DNA from: Deinococcales bacterium | Lineage (GTDB): Bacteria > Deinococcota > Deinococci > Deinococcales > JAAFIG01 | DNA: 64,000 nucleotides | NCBI GenBank assembly: GCA_013298595.1 | Contig: JAAFIG010000004.1 | Coordinates: 1 to 64,000 of the forward strand | Direction: 5' to 3' | Shown: positions 1 to 8,772 of the stretch, one piece after another | How positions within the stretch are numbered: position 1 is the first letter of the stretch | Layout of the letters: every line of letters starts with the position of its first letter | Made by a program: the position numbers and the translations under genes | The notes under the pieces: generated by a model | The model's input: only the letters and a program-made list of their open reading frames with translations | The model's database searches: none | What the model was told of the DNA's origin: nothing

Positions 1-1
1 A

Positions 2-91
2 GCTTTTCTCAAGGTTTTTGGTTGTGGCGATCCTGCTACAGGACGAACTCATTGGGTTCTAGCGGCGAACGATCTGCCACATCATTTCTAA
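2..91 (+). pseudogene. possible C-terminal tail of a transposase, cut by the window edge
   Basis: One frame is open from the left edge to a TAA at 89-91 and reads as about 29 residues, with the stretch THWVLAANDLPHHF just before the stop. A 'W..A(T/A)NDL' pattern close to the C-terminus is seen in several DDE transposases, where it precedes a final helix, but here the protein ends immediately after it. The fragment is too short to assign a family and no inverted repeat can be recognised beside it. It could equally be the end of an unrelated gene or a chance open frame. Confidence 0.25.
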
Positions 92-104
92 CCTCTTTTA
101 ATAT

Positions 105-126
105 ACAAGGGGCGAGGCATGCCTCG
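105..126. repeat. REP-like palindrome, copy 1
   Basis: The bases ggggcgaggcatgcctcg contain a perfect 14-bp palindrome (113-126) preceded by a G run. Two related elements occur at 48232-48258 and 53638-53664, all in intergenic DNA. The layout (G run, dyad, C run) resembles short extragenic palindromes common in many bacterial genomes. Here the right-hand C run is missing, so the copy looks decayed. Confidence 0.45.
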
Positions 127-163
127 AAAACGGCATGAGATGACTTTCGCTCGAGGGCGAGTG

Positions 164-1189
164 TCAGTTCCTCTGCTCGAGAGCGAGTTCAACCAATCTC
201 GAGACAAGTTCAGCGTAACTCAGTCCACCAGCTTCCCAGAGTTTTGGGTACATACTGGTTTTGGTAAATCCTGGAATGGTGTTGAGTTCGTTTAAGTACA
301 GTTCACCACTCTCTGGAACATAAAAAAAGTCTATGCGTGCCAGTCCAGCGCAATCAAGAATCTTGTACGACTCGAGCGCCATGGCTTGCACTTGTGCACT
401 AATCTCAGCTGGAACATTGGCAGGAATGTGCATTTCGGCTCGACCAGCTGTGTATTTGGTTTCGTAATCGTAGAATTCGGAATCGAAGGTCAGTTCGCCA
501 ACAGGACTGGCTTTAGGGTTGTCATTGCCAAGGATTGCTACTTCAAGCTCTCGAGGTTTGCCTTTGGTGCTGGCTTCAACAATCACACGGCGGTCAAATT
601 GAAAAGCAAAGCGCAGTGCCGCACGCAATTCCTCGGGGTTTTTAGCTTTAGAAATCCCTACACTCGAGCCTAAATTAGCTGGTTTAACAAAAACTGGATA
701 GCCTAAGTGCTCGAGCCGATCAATGATTTTTTCTGGATGACTCGAGAATTCATGGTGCGTCACAGCTTGATAAGCAACTTGTGGAATATTGTAGGTTGCC
801 AGCACGCTTTTCATCATGATTTTATCCATGCAGACACTGCTTGCCAGCACACTCGAGCCAACAAAAGGAATACCTGCTAAGCGCAGTAAGCCTTGGACAG
901 TACCATCTTCACCCATTGGACCATGAAGCAATGGAAAAACCACATCAAAACCAGCCGCGCTCGAGGCTTGAGATAAGACCAGCTCTCCTCCACTGGGAGC
1001 GCTGCCGCGTTCTAGGGCGTGTGGTGTTTCTGAAGGTGGTAACCATTTGCCTTCTCGGGTAATAACCACTGGGGTAACTTCAAATCGGTCTTTTGGTAGT
1101 GCCTCGAGCACACTTTTTGCACTTGAAAGGCTGACTTCATGTTCTTCGGATTGACCGCCGCATAAAACAAGTAAACGAATCTTTGACAT
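164..1189 (-). CDS. ddl: D-alanine--D-alanine ligase
   Basis: This cytoplasmic ATP-grasp enzyme joins two D-alanines for the peptidoglycan stem peptide. The 341-residue protein has the usual family length. The N-terminal [11 protein letters not shown] (10-20) is the D-Ala-binding loop. HGPMGEDG (89-96) is the family signature, MDK (121-123) supplies an ATP-binding lysine, [10 protein letters not shown] (169-178) is the glycine-rich ATP loop, and LNTIPGFT near residue 305 carries the Mg2+ and substrate residues. No key residue is missing. It is followed on the same strand, after about 40 bp, by nothing related: the upstream neighbour (1233-3086) is a histidine kinase. It belongs functionally with murE, anmK and the amidase elsewhere in the window. 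CTCGAG occurs about ten times in the first kilobase, most of it this gene. Confidence 0.96.
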   Translation of the reverse strand: MSKIRLLVLCGGQSEEHEVSLSSAKSVLEALPKDRFEVTPVVITREGKWLPPSETPHALERGSAPSGGELVLSQASSAAGFDVVFPLLHGPMGEDGTVQGLLRLAGIPFVGSSVLASSVCMDKIMMKSVLATYNIPQVAYQAVTHHEFSSHPEKIIDRLEHLGYPVFVKPANLGSSVGISKAKNPEELRAALRFAFQFDRRVIVEASTKGKPRELEVAILGNDNPKASPVGELTFDSEFYDYETKYTAGRAEMHIPANVPAEISAQVQAMALESYKILDCAGLARIDFFYVPESGELYLNELNTIPGFTKTSMYPKLWEAGGLSYAELVSRLVELALEQRN

Positions 1190-1232
1190 CTACGGTTAGT
1201 CTCGAGTGACACGATGAGGCAATGGTTAGAGT

Positions 1233-3086
1233 TTAAGGAATCACGGCTGTCACTCGAGTGCCCATCGTTGGTTTACTGGAAAATTCAAAACGTCCACCTC
1301 TGGCTTCAACCCGTTCACGCATTTGCGTTAAACCCAAACCGCCAGCTGTGGTCACTTTGCCCGTCAGGGATTGTGGGTCAAAACCAATGCCATCATCCTG
1401 AACTGTTAATTGCGCCCCGCTGACATGGCTTTGCAAAGTCACAATGGCACTTTTTGCACGGCTGTGTTTTGCCACATTATTCAAAGCTTCTTGCAAAATC
1501 CGAAACATCACTGCTTCATTGGTTGGGCTAAGGCTCGGTTCACCATGCAACTCGAGGGTGGTTTTTAAGTTGTTCTGCTCACCAAAATCTTTGGTATATA
1601 AACGCACTGTCTCGAGAAAACCAAGGCGTTCAAGATCCAGTGGTCGCAGTGCAAAAATACTGCGCCGCACTTCTTTAATTTGTTCACGTAAAGTGGTTTT
1701 AGCAGTCTCGAGTTCAGAACGAACCCGTTCTGGGTCTCGCTCGAGTAGTTTACCCGCTAAATCGAGTTTCATAGCTGTAAAAGCTAAACTTTGGGCAATA
1801 CCATCATGGATTTCTCGGGCAATACGGCTGCGCTCATCAAAAATCGCAATTTCTTCGCTATACAGATAGGCTCGAGCATTTCGTACTGCTAAGGTCACTT
1901 GACTGGCAAGTAAATTCAGCAACGGTAATTCTTTAGTATCAAAAGCGTTTTCCTGGCTATGCCCCAATACAATCACACCAACTAATTCGGATTCAATCAG
2001 CATTGGTAAAGCAATTGCTGCTCGAGCACCACCAAGAATCGGGTCGTCTGGTTGATTGAGCAACACTAAACCATGTTTGGTCTCGAATGCAGATTGTTTG
2101 GCTAAATCGGCAATAGATAAAGGTAAGCGCTGTTCTGCTGCCTCGAGTGCAAAATTACCAACACTCCAGCCATGTTCATTGCCTGCACGTACCACATTGC
2201 CATGCAAATCCTGCCCCCAAGCCAGACTGAGTCGTCCGTCTTCATCTGTCAAATAAACAGCACTGGCTTCGGCTCGAACTCGTTCGCAAATACGTGTTAA
2301 CACATTCTCGAGTAAACGCTCTAAGTTACTTTCAGCTCGGATACTGCGATCCACTTCAAAGAGCGTTAATAAATCTCGGGTACGAATACTGGCTGCATCT
2401 ATGGCAACAGCTAATTCGCCAATCAGAATCCCCAGCAGTTCACGACTTTCGGCTCGAGGCATACCAACAAAATACAGATGCAACGCGCCTAAGAAATGTT
2501 CACCAAAGCGCAATGCATAACTCAAACGATTCTTTGCATTTGGCACACTTGAAGGGCGTTCAAGCATGGTTGTACTGGTTCGTAAAGGCTCAAGGTCAGT
2601 CACTTCTCGAGGTAAATCATCTAAATTATAGACTCGGACAACACCACTCTCGAGAATAATTGCGCCTGCAACAGCACCAACAGCTTGTGAGACACTGGCG
2701 ATCGCTGTCTCTAAAACACTTTCTAAATCTGAAGCCTCGGAAACATCTCGAGTCACTTGTTGCACTGCGGCTAAACGAGCATGCGATTCAGAAAGTTGGC
2801 TGTAAAATTCGCGCAATTCGTTTTCGGCGCGTTCACGTTCTTGTACTTCAGCAGCAATCCAAGTTAGTACAAAATAGGTCACAAACGGACCAAGAATGCC
2901 GTAAAAGCCCAGTTCAGCCCAAAAAGCTGTTCGACCTGGCTCGAGCCGCACAGCTAATAATTGGTATGCCAACACCACCAATACAATCAGTGGTGGTAGA
3001 ACTGCTTGGGCAACGCGTACTCGGCGATACAACACACCTGGCGCACGAGACACACCAAAAAAACCTGTTCGCCGCGATTGAGTCAC
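1233..3086 (-). CDS. GAF-domain sensor histidine kinase, NarL/HisKA_3 type
   Basis: This membrane-anchored kinase of 617 residues should phosphorylate a LuxR-type response regulator. Two hydrophobic segments (about 27-46 and 58-80) are followed by a short coiled coil, two GAF-like regions (about 115-240 and 250-400), a dimerisation/phosphoacceptor helix with IHDGIAQS (His near 427), and a HATPase domain with EALNNVAKH (near 534) and DDGIGFD. GLGLTQMRERV is the usual G-box. The GTG start overlaps the TGA stop of the upstream trmJ-like gene in the sequence GTGA, so translation is probably coupled. No response regulator is adjacent. The NarL-type regulator at 53669-54328 is far away and has its own kinase, so the partner is unknown. 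The signal sensed cannot be read from the sequence. Confidence 0.9.
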   Translation of the reverse strand: MTQSRRTGFFGVSRAPGVLYRRVRVAQAVLPPLIVLVVLAYQLLAVRLEPGRTAFWAELGFYGILGPFVTYFVLTWIAAEVQERERAENELREFYSQLSESHARLAAVQQVTRDVSEASDLESVLETAIASVSQAVGAVAGAIILESGVVRVYNLDDLPREVTDLEPLRTSTTMLERPSSVPNAKNRLSYALRFGEHFLGALHLYFVGMPRAESRELLGILIGELAVAIDAASIRTRDLLTLFEVDRSIRAESNLERLLENVLTRICERVRAEASAVYLTDEDGRLSLAWGQDLHGNVVRAGNEHGWSVGNFALEAAEQRLPLSIADLAKQSAFETKHGLVLLNQPDDPILGGARAAIALPMLIESELVGVIVLGHSQENAFDTKELPLLNLLASQVTLAVRNARAYLYSEEIAIFDERSRIAREIHDGIAQSLAFTAMKLDLAGKLLERDPERVRSELETAKTTLREQIKEVRRSIFALRPLDLERLGFLETVRLYTKDFGEQNNLKTTLELHGEPSLSPTNEAVMFRILQEALNNVAKHSRAKSAIVTLQSHVSGAQLTVQDDGIGFDPQSLTGKVTTAGGLGLTQMRERVEARGGRFEFSSKPTMGTRVTAVIP

Positions 3087-3850
3087 GATTCCTCCGTTTC
3101 AGGTCTAGGATACGGCACACTACCAGGAATCCCTAAACCTCGAGCTTTACGCGAAGCCCACAAACCCTGAGATAACAAACCGCGAATAAAAGCCACATCA
3201 TGGTTGTTTAATTGACTGCGGTTAAAAATGCTGCGAAAACGCCGCATCGCATGATCTTGACGATCATTGTTGGTATAACCCACTTCCAACATAAATTCGA
3301 GCAAATGGGCATACATCCCTTCAAGTGAACCTCGAGGCGCAAGTTTTTCACGCTCATGCAGCACTTCGGGTTGATGGTTTTCTCGAGCCAGCAATAACTC
3401 ATAAACAATCACTTGCACCGCTTGTGCTAAATTTAGCACTGGGTACTCACCTTCAGTTGGAATAGAAATCAAAGCATGGCATAAATCGAGCTCATCATTA
3501 AATAAACCATGTTCTTCACGCCCAAAAACCACTGCACTGGTATGAGGCATTAAAAACCGAGGAGCAACTTCTCGAGGGCTAACAATTTGAGTGTAATCCT
3601 TGCGGTCTCGAGCTGTTGTACCCACCACAAACTCTAAATCTGTGACAGCCTCCAAGAGCGTGGCAAAGATACTGGCATTCTCAATCAGTTCAAAAGCATG
3701 CACTGCCATTTTCTGAGCATCCTCGAGTTTGCAACGTGGTGCAACAATCCGTAAATCAGATAAACCAAAGTTTTTCATGGCCCGAGCCACGCTACCAATG
3801 TTATCTGGACCTTTAGGCGAAACTAAAACAATTGCGGGTTTCCCATTCAC
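3083..3850 (-). CDS. trmJ: TrmJ-like tRNA/rRNA 2'-O-methyltransferase (SPOUT)
   Basis: This SPOUT-fold, SAM-dependent methylase most resembles TrmJ, which methylates the ribose of tRNA position 32. In 255 residues it shows the N-terminal VSPKGPDNIGSVARAMKNFG motif, the FGREEHGL motif near 130 and the C-terminal knot region with IPT and LNLAQAVQV. These are the three conserved SPOUT motifs. The GTG start at 3850 has TAGACT 6 nt upstream and no Shine-Dalgarno, consistent with a leaderless message. The stop overlaps the start of the histidine kinase. The exact nucleotide target is inferred from family membership; a TrmH-type rRNA target cannot be excluded. Confidence 0.88.
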   Translation of the reverse strand: MNGKPAIVLVSPKGPDNIGSVARAMKNFGLSDLRIVAPRCKLEDAQKMAVHAFELIENASIFATLLEAVTDLEFVVGTTARDRKDYTQIVSPREVAPRFLMPHTSAVVFGREEHGLFNDELDLCHALISIPTEGEYPVLNLAQAVQVIVYELLLARENHQPEVLHEREKLAPRGSLEGMYAHLLEFMLEVGYTNNDRQDHAMRRFRSIFNRSQLNNHDVAFIRGLLSQGLWASRKARGLGIPGSVPYPRPETEES

Positions 3851-3871
3851 TCGAGTAGTCTACAAAAGTTG

Positions 3872-4360
3872 ATGCTCCAAAACCTACAAAAACTCTTAAT
3901 TGAACAAAAACAAGTGCTTCGGGCTGAACAACCTGCTCGAGGTTTATCCATTGCTAGAGGTTTACACGAAGCCCAAATAGCGATTTTTCTGGTGCAACTT
4001 ATCCTCATGATTGGACTAAGCACGATCCTGTTTATTGGTGGTACAACCCCCAAAGCTTACCCATTTTCGGGATGGTTTATGGCAATTGGTATACCGATTG
4101 CTATTTTTGTGGCAGTGTTTGCCGAATTATCCTTACGCCAAGAACCAACTTTTCCAAATGTATTGCAATACAGCATCCTCACTGGTGTGACTGCCGCTAT
4201 ACCCTTTAATTTAGGCGCATTGGTTTTATTACTCGAGGGGGTAACAATTGGTGCTGGTATTCTTGTTGGCTCGAGTTTAGTCACAATTGTCATTGTGCAT
4301 TCTAGGTTAGATCTATTAGCATTTCTGATTCCCCAAGATCAAAATACCCAAGAAAATTAA
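3872..4360 (+). CDS. small polytopic membrane protein, unknown function
   Basis: I do not recognise this 162-residue protein. A soluble, amphipathic N-terminus of about 35 residues is followed by four hydrophobic segments, roughly 36-55, 68-85, 100-120 and 123-145. The N-terminus is rich in Gln, Arg and Lys and could be a short coiled helix. It is divergent from the trmJ-like gene with only about 20 bp between the starts. ATG at 3872 is taken as the start; a TTG directly before it (3869) is possible. It lies 26 bp before comEA but no functional link can be read. Confidence 0.7.
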   Translation: MLQNLQKLLIEQKQVLRAEQPARGLSIARGLHEAQIAIFLVQLILMIGLSTILFIGGTTPKAYPFSGWFMAIGIPIAIFVAVFAELSLRQEPTFPNVLQYSILTGVTAAIPFNLGALVLLLEGVTIGAGILVGSSLVTIVIVHSRLDLLAFLIPQDQNTQEN

Positions 4361-4386
4361 GCTCGAGATGCTACGATGTTCTAGTT

Positions 4387-4920
4387 ATGGTAGCTAAACG
4401 GGAGCTTGTAATCACAACGGGTCTACTTGCGATTCTTGGGGGGGCAAGTTACTTTGCCCTTAAACCAACTGAAATTCCTGCTCCTCAAAATGCTTTACAA
4501 CGCCAAGCCATTCGGGTGGCAGTGGCTGGTGAAATCAAAAAACCAGGTGTATACACACTGCCTTGGGGTGCTCGTACCGAAGCAGCCATTACAGCAGCAG
4601 GCGGAACCACCGCCAACGCCGAACTGAGCTTAATCAATCCTGCCCAAATACTCACCGATGGCGACCAAGTTCGTATTCCCAGTAAAACCATCGAAAACAA
4701 CTCAGCTCCATCCTTGAGCCAAAATACCCTAGGAAACGGCGAACGTATCAACCTAAACACCGCCAGCCAATCACAAATCGAAAACTTACCTGGCGTTGGA
4801 CCAAAACTGGCTAAGCGCATCCTCGATGCCCGCCCGTACTCGAGTCTTAAAGATTTAGATGCAGTCAAAGGCATCGGACCATCCATGTTAAAAAAACTAG
4901 CACCCTTGGTACGATTCTAA
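4387..4920 (+). CDS. comEA: ComEA-like competence DNA-binding protein
   Basis: ComEA is the membrane-anchored receptor that binds incoming double-stranded DNA during transformation. The 177-residue protein has an N-terminal membrane anchor (about 8-24), a SLBB domain (about 42-102, with VAVAGEIKKPGVY) and a C-terminal helix-hairpin-helix pair (about 118-177) with INLNTASQSQIENLPGVG and GIGPSMLKKL. This is the full ComEA architecture. ComEC and the other uptake proteins are not adjacent, so this gene stands alone between a membrane protein and a Wzz-like gene. Early codons use a TTA/CCA-rich style like the rest of the window. Confidence 0.93.
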   Translation: MVAKRELVITTGLLAILGGASYFALKPTEIPAPQNALQRQAIRVAVAGEIKKPGVYTLPWGARTEAAITAAGGTTANAELSLINPAQILTDGDQVRIPSKTIENNSAPSLSQNTLGNGERINLNTASQSQIENLPGVGPKLAKRILDARPYSSLKDLDAVKGIGPSMLKKLAPLVRF

Positions 4921-4982
4921 ATTCATTGTTTTCATGATTTCAGAGTAGAATCATTCGTTGTACAATATTCAAACGGAGCAAT

Positions 4983-6911
4983 ATGAACGAAACCACCACC
5001 AACCCCGAACAAGAAATCTCCCTACGTGATGTCTATTTAATCCTGAAAAAGAATGTACTCATCATTCTGGCTGTACCCATTATTTTTGCCCTATTAGCCA
5101 CTGTTTATGCCGTTTTTATCGCCGATCCAGTCTACAAATCCGAAGCCAATCTAACCATTCAAACCACTGCTGTACAATCAAAAATTGAAGATAAAATCGA
5201 AACCAGTTCGATAGCGACATTCACCAGCGACCAAATCGAAACACTCGCTACTTCCAGACCAATTCTTGATAAATTGGTTGAACAAATCCGTGTTTCCAGC
5301 AATGCCCCAACAGCTTGGCGTATCGAACGCTTTGACGCCGATGCACTCGAGAAAAACCTGAAAGTTAAATTCCCTAAGCCAACTGCTCGCGGCACAGTCG
5401 ATGCGTCACTGGTAACACTCGAGGTCAGTGCACCTGATGCTAAACTCGCTGCTGAAATTGCCAATTTCTGGGCAACTGAAACTAATGTGGCATTAAATCG
5501 TTTACCCCAAGCTCGAGTGGCGGATTCAATTAAAACCCTAGAAGGCGAAATTATTCGTGCTCAAGATGGTTTAAGTGGTGCAGAGAAAAGTTTTCAGGAA
5601 TTCAATAACCGCAGTAATTTAAATTTAAATCAAGCTGAACTAAGTAGCGCCACCACAGAACGGGCTGGTTTAGACCCACTTATTTCTCAAACCCAACAAG
5701 CCCTAATTCAAACCCGAGCCGAATTAACCCGCCGTAACAGCGACTTAGGTATTGCCTCGAGCACCGTTGGGGTGAGCGCTGACAATACCCAAGCATTAGG
5801 CGTTGTGGCAAATGGGCAAACCCTAGCCCAAGTTAAACGCACCCTCAATCAGCAAGTAGCCTCCGCTCAGCAAAAAATGGCTGCTGCCAACGAAGCTTTA
5901 CGGCAGTTTAATGCAAGAAATGACGCACCTTTACTACGTAGCCGTATTGCACAAAATGAAGCTCGAATGGTGGATATCAACGCTCGTTTACAATCCTTTT
6001 CATCTTCATTACAAACCCTTAATGCTCGTTTGCAACAAGCTCGTAGCGAAATTAAGTTACAACCAGAATTGGTCACACTCGAGAAAGAACTACTCAACGA
6101 TCCTGTGATTGGCGCAGCCATTCAAACCCAAGATCCAAACCTCAACAGTCTGGTTGGTTTGAAGTTGCAAAATCAAGAAGTCAACCCTGTTCATCGTGAA
6201 CTAGTACAATCAATTATTGGTTTACAAAATGATATTCGTGCTTTAACAGCTGACCGTGATGGTATTAAAATCGAGCAACAAAACCGCAATACCCAACTTA
6301 GTATTGATCGTCAGCGTCTAGCTGCTTTGAACAAACTGGCTGAACCTTTAGCCCTTGAAGTGCGAGCTGCTCAGTCCACCTATGAAAATGCTCGAGCACA
6401 AGAAAGCCGCCTCGATGGGATTGCTGAATCCCAACTTAGTACTATCTCAGTAGAAAATACCAACCCCGAGTATCAGCGTTTACGCACTCTGGTCAATGAC
6501 CTTTCCTCAAGTGAATCGCGCTTAAAAGTGACATTAACTGGCTATCAGACTCGAGCCAAGCAATTAGATAATAGAATTTTTGAGTTAAAGCGTGTGGTTG
6601 CTTTAGATGGCATCAGTTCAGCCCGTATTGGTCAACGTCTTGAATTAGCTCGAGAACAATTTAAGACACTCAGTCAGAAATTAGTGGATTTAAAAATTGA
6701 ACAAGCCTCAAGTAAAACCTTGGCACAGATTCTGGTACCTGCTTTTGCACCTACCCGCACTGCTCAAAGTCGGTTCATTGTGGTTTTACTGGCTATTGTG
6801 GCAGGTTTTCTGATTGGTTTGATTGTACCATTTGTTCTCGAAGCATTGCGTGACCCTAACAAGGCTGTATTGCCGCGTCGTTCGATGCCTGTTTTAGCTG
6901 CTGAAGATTAA
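4983..6911 (+). CDS. Wzz/GumC-type polysaccharide chain-length determinant
   Basis: This inner-membrane protein of 642 residues probably controls polysaccharide export or chain length. It has a short cytoplasmic N-terminus, a first membrane helix (about 24-48), a long extracytoplasmic region dominated by coiled coil (about 170-590) and a second helix (about 595-620) close to the C-terminus. No Walker motif or tyrosine-rich tail follows, so the tyrosine-kinase domain of BY-kinases is absent. A Shine-Dalgarno GGAG sits 5 nt before the ATG, and TACAAT (4961-4966) is a plausible -10 box. The terminator at 6928-6961 closes the gene as a single unit. No polymerase or flippase is adjacent. Confidence 0.85.
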   Translation: MNETTTNPEQEISLRDVYLILKKNVLIILAVPIIFALLATVYAVFIADPVYKSEANLTIQTTAVQSKIEDKIETSSIATFTSDQIETLATSRPILDKLVEQIRVSSNAPTAWRIERFDADALEKNLKVKFPKPTARGTVDASLVTLEVSAPDAKLAAEIANFWATETNVALNRLPQARVADSIKTLEGEIIRAQDGLSGAEKSFQEFNNRSNLNLNQAELSSATTERAGLDPLISQTQQALIQTRAELTRRNSDLGIASSTVGVSADNTQALGVVANGQTLAQVKRTLNQQVASAQQKMAAANEALRQFNARNDAPLLRSRIAQNEARMVDINARLQSFSSSLQTLNARLQQARSEIKLQPELVTLEKELLNDPVIGAAIQTQDPNLNSLVGLKLQNQEVNPVHRELVQSIIGLQNDIRALTADRDGIKIEQQNRNTQLSIDRQRLAALNKLAEPLALEVRAAQSTYENARAQESRLDGIAESQLSTISVENTNPEYQRLRTLVNDLSSSESRLKVTLTGYQTRAKQLDNRIFELKRVVALDGISSARIGQRLELAREQFKTLSQKLVDLKIEQASSKTLAQILVPAFAPTRTAQSRFIVVLLAIVAGFLIGLIVPFVLEALRDPNKAVLPRRSMPVLAAED

Positions 6912-6927
6912 TTGGTCTTTCGGCTAC

Positions 6928-6961
6928 ATGTCCTTGTGAAATCTGCACAAGGACATTTTTT
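6928..6961 (+). terminator. Rho-independent terminator after the Wzz-like gene
   Basis: A perfect 11-bp stem (6928-6938 with 6946-6956) and a 7-nt loop are followed by a run of six T. It lies 17 nt after the stop codon. Confidence 0.9.
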
Positions 6962-7014
6962 ATTTCAAGTATCCTATAACTATTATTGAGCAATAATGAT
7001 GTTTAAGGAGCAAT

Positions 7015-7707
7015 GTGGCGGTATTTGGCAACTTAACAGAATTTCCGTTGGTCGAAGTGATTGGTATGCTTGAGCGACGTTGCGGTATTTTGCGTTTTTC
7101 AAATCTTGGATCTTATCGCAGCCTCGAGTTTCATATGAACAATGCACAATTACAAGGCTTGCTAGTCAATGGCAATGTGATTCGGGATGGTATGCAGGCA
7201 AAAAATTTATTGTTAGAATTAGCTAATATCAGAGATGGTCAGTTTGAATTTCAACGTGCTCCTGTCAATGCTTTAATCAATGATTTGGCAATTGGTATGA
7301 CCCAAACACTGTTACAAAGAGCCACACTTGATGATGAATGGCATAATTTTCGAGAAAGTCTACCCGACCCTGAAACACGGTTTACGTTAGCCACCCAAGA
7401 ATTGGTATGGCTTGATGATGATTTGCAAAGTTTCTGGTTTCAGGCCGAACCTTTGCTTGAGTATGGTATCAACTGCAACGATTTAGCCCAACGATTACAG
7501 CTCGAGCCTCGTATGGTGTTGGTAAGTTTATATAAATTACGTGCAGCTGGAATTATTCGTCCTGTGCGTCGTATGCAAGAAGTCAGTAATCCGCGTCTAG
7601 ATATTGCCGCTAAACCTGCGATTGTACAACCTGTGCCCACACAACATAAACCAACCCTAGTATCACGTCTCCTTGGTGCCTTGCGCTTGATTGGTAAAAC
7701 ATCATGA
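7015..7707 (+). CDS. DUF4388 (PatA-N-like) domain protein
   Basis: The first gene of a four-gene G-protein operon. The N-terminal 110 residues match DUF4388: FGNLTEFPLVEVIGMLER, then a segment with GILRF, LEF and an L.G.V.NG turn, ending in GQFEFQRAP. This domain is found in PatA-type signalling proteins and in gliding or pili regulators. The C-terminal half (about 120-230) appears helical, with a winged-helix-like stretch around 155-185. The GTG start at 7015 follows AAGGAG by 4 nt; an ATG at 7013 is in another frame. The end overlaps the next gene in ATGA, indicating coupling. A second DUF4388 protein is encoded at 16852-17619. Confidence 0.85.
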   Translation: MAVFGNLTEFPLVEVIGMLERRCGILRFSNLGSYRSLEFHMNNAQLQGLLVNGNVIRDGMQAKNLLLELANIRDGQFEFQRAPVNALINDLAIGMTQTLLQRATLDDEWHNFRESLPDPETRFTLATQELVWLDDDLQSFWFQAEPLLEYGINCNDLAQRLQLEPRMVLVSLYKLRAAGIIRPVRRMQEVSNPRLDIAAKPAIVQPVPTQHKPTLVSRLLGALRLIGKTS

Positions 7708-8297
7708 ATGAATCAAAACCCTTAAAAGTTGTTATTTCAGGTCCTGTTGGTGCTGGTAAAACCACATTTGTCCAATCCTTATCTGAAATTCCCGTGGTCA
7801 ATACTGACGAAACTGCCAGTGAAGATATTGGTAAAGCCACCACCACAGTTGCTTTAGATTTTGGCATGCTGACCTTAGATGGCATTCCGATTCATTTATT
7901 TGGCACACCAGGACAAGACCGTTTTGATTTTATGTGGGAAATTCTTTGCGAAGGTGCACTTGGTTTAATGCTACTGGTTGCTGGTGACCGTCCACAAGAT
8001 TTTCCTCATGCCAGACGAATTCTTGAATTTATTACCAGCCGTATCGCCGTACCTTTTTTATTGGGCGTGACTCGGCAAGATTTACCTCGAGTTTGGGAAC
8101 CTGAAGATGTGGCTGAGTATTTTGATCTTGCACCTGAACAAGTGATTGGTATCAATGCAACCAGTTCTACCTCGAGTTTGCTGGCAACTGTGCGTTTACT
8201 TGAATTAGTTGAAGCATACGATCCATTCTATGCTGAAAACTTACAAGGGCATTACGATTTTGGTGGTACGGTTATTAAGTCCGTCAAGAAAACATAA
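7704..8297 (+). CDS. CvnD/MglA-like small GTPase (COG2229 type)
   Basis: This 197-residue Ras-like GTPase is of the bacterial COG2229 type, like CvnD of actinobacterial conservons. The P-loop is GPVGAGKTT (residues 13-21). The switch-II motif reads LFGTPGQDRF, with Gly where Ras has Asp, which is usual for the CvnD group. The base-specificity motif is TRQD instead of NKxD. A 48-nt gap separates it from the roadblock gene, whose product is expected to act as its partner or GAP. By analogy with MglA/MglB and conservons the pair may set cell polarity or membrane signalling; that role here is inference. Confidence 0.88.
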   Translation: MNESKPLKVVISGPVGAGKTTFVQSLSEIPVVNTDETASEDIGKATTTVALDFGMLTLDGIPIHLFGTPGQDRFDFMWEILCEGALGLMLLVAGDRPQDFPHARRILEFITSRIAVPFLLGVTRQDLPRVWEPEDVAEYFDLAPEQVIGINATSSTSSLLATVRLLELVEAYDPFYAENLQGHYDFGGTVIKSVKKT

Positions 8298-8345
8298 TTC
8301 TAAAAGTGAAAGAAATTGTTAGGCAATTCCTGAGGAGGAAAAATC

Positions 8346-8717
8346 ATGAGTGTTGGAAAACAAGAAGCTTTACAAAATGCCTTGAAGTCGTTACGTATTG
8401 CCATTCCTGAAGTACGTGGTGCCTTGGTTGCCAGTACCGATGGTTTACCAATGGCACAAAACCTTAGTGGTAACGAAGACCCAAACCGAGTTGCAGCCAT
8501 GGCAGCTACTGCATTGGGTTTAGGTAAACGCATTTCGGATACCTTAAATGGTGGGACACTCACCGAAACAAGTGTATCTGGTACCGAAGGACAGATTTTC
8601 TTATATGCCGCTGGTAATAAAGGTGTGTTGGTTGTGGTGACACCTGCCAATGTCAACATTGGTTTAGTTCATCTTGAAGCTCGAGATGCAGCTCGTAGCA
8701 TCGCAAATATTCTCTAA
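8346..8717 (+). CDS. roadblock/LC7 domain protein, partner of the GTPase
   Basis: A single roadblock/LC7 domain fills the 123-residue protein: an N-terminal helix, VRGALVASTDGLPMA, a helix rich in Ala, then ETSVSGTEGQIFLYAAG and a final helix. This is the fold of MglB and CvnB, which bind and stimulate small GTPases. GAGGAGG lies 8 nt upstream of the ATG, one of the strongest ribosome sites in the window. Only one CTCGAG site is present, fewer than in neighbours, perhaps because the gene is strongly expressed. Confidence 0.9.
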   Translation: MSVGKQEALQNALKSLRIAIPEVRGALVASTDGLPMAQNLSGNEDPNRVAAMAATALGLGKRISDTLNGGTLTETSVSGTEGQIFLYAAGNKGVLVVVTPANVNIGLVHLEARDAARSIANIL

Positions 8718-8772
8718 ACGGCTCGAGGAGACACGTAAATGTGTTGTATTTAAGGATAAAGGAGAGTGTTAT

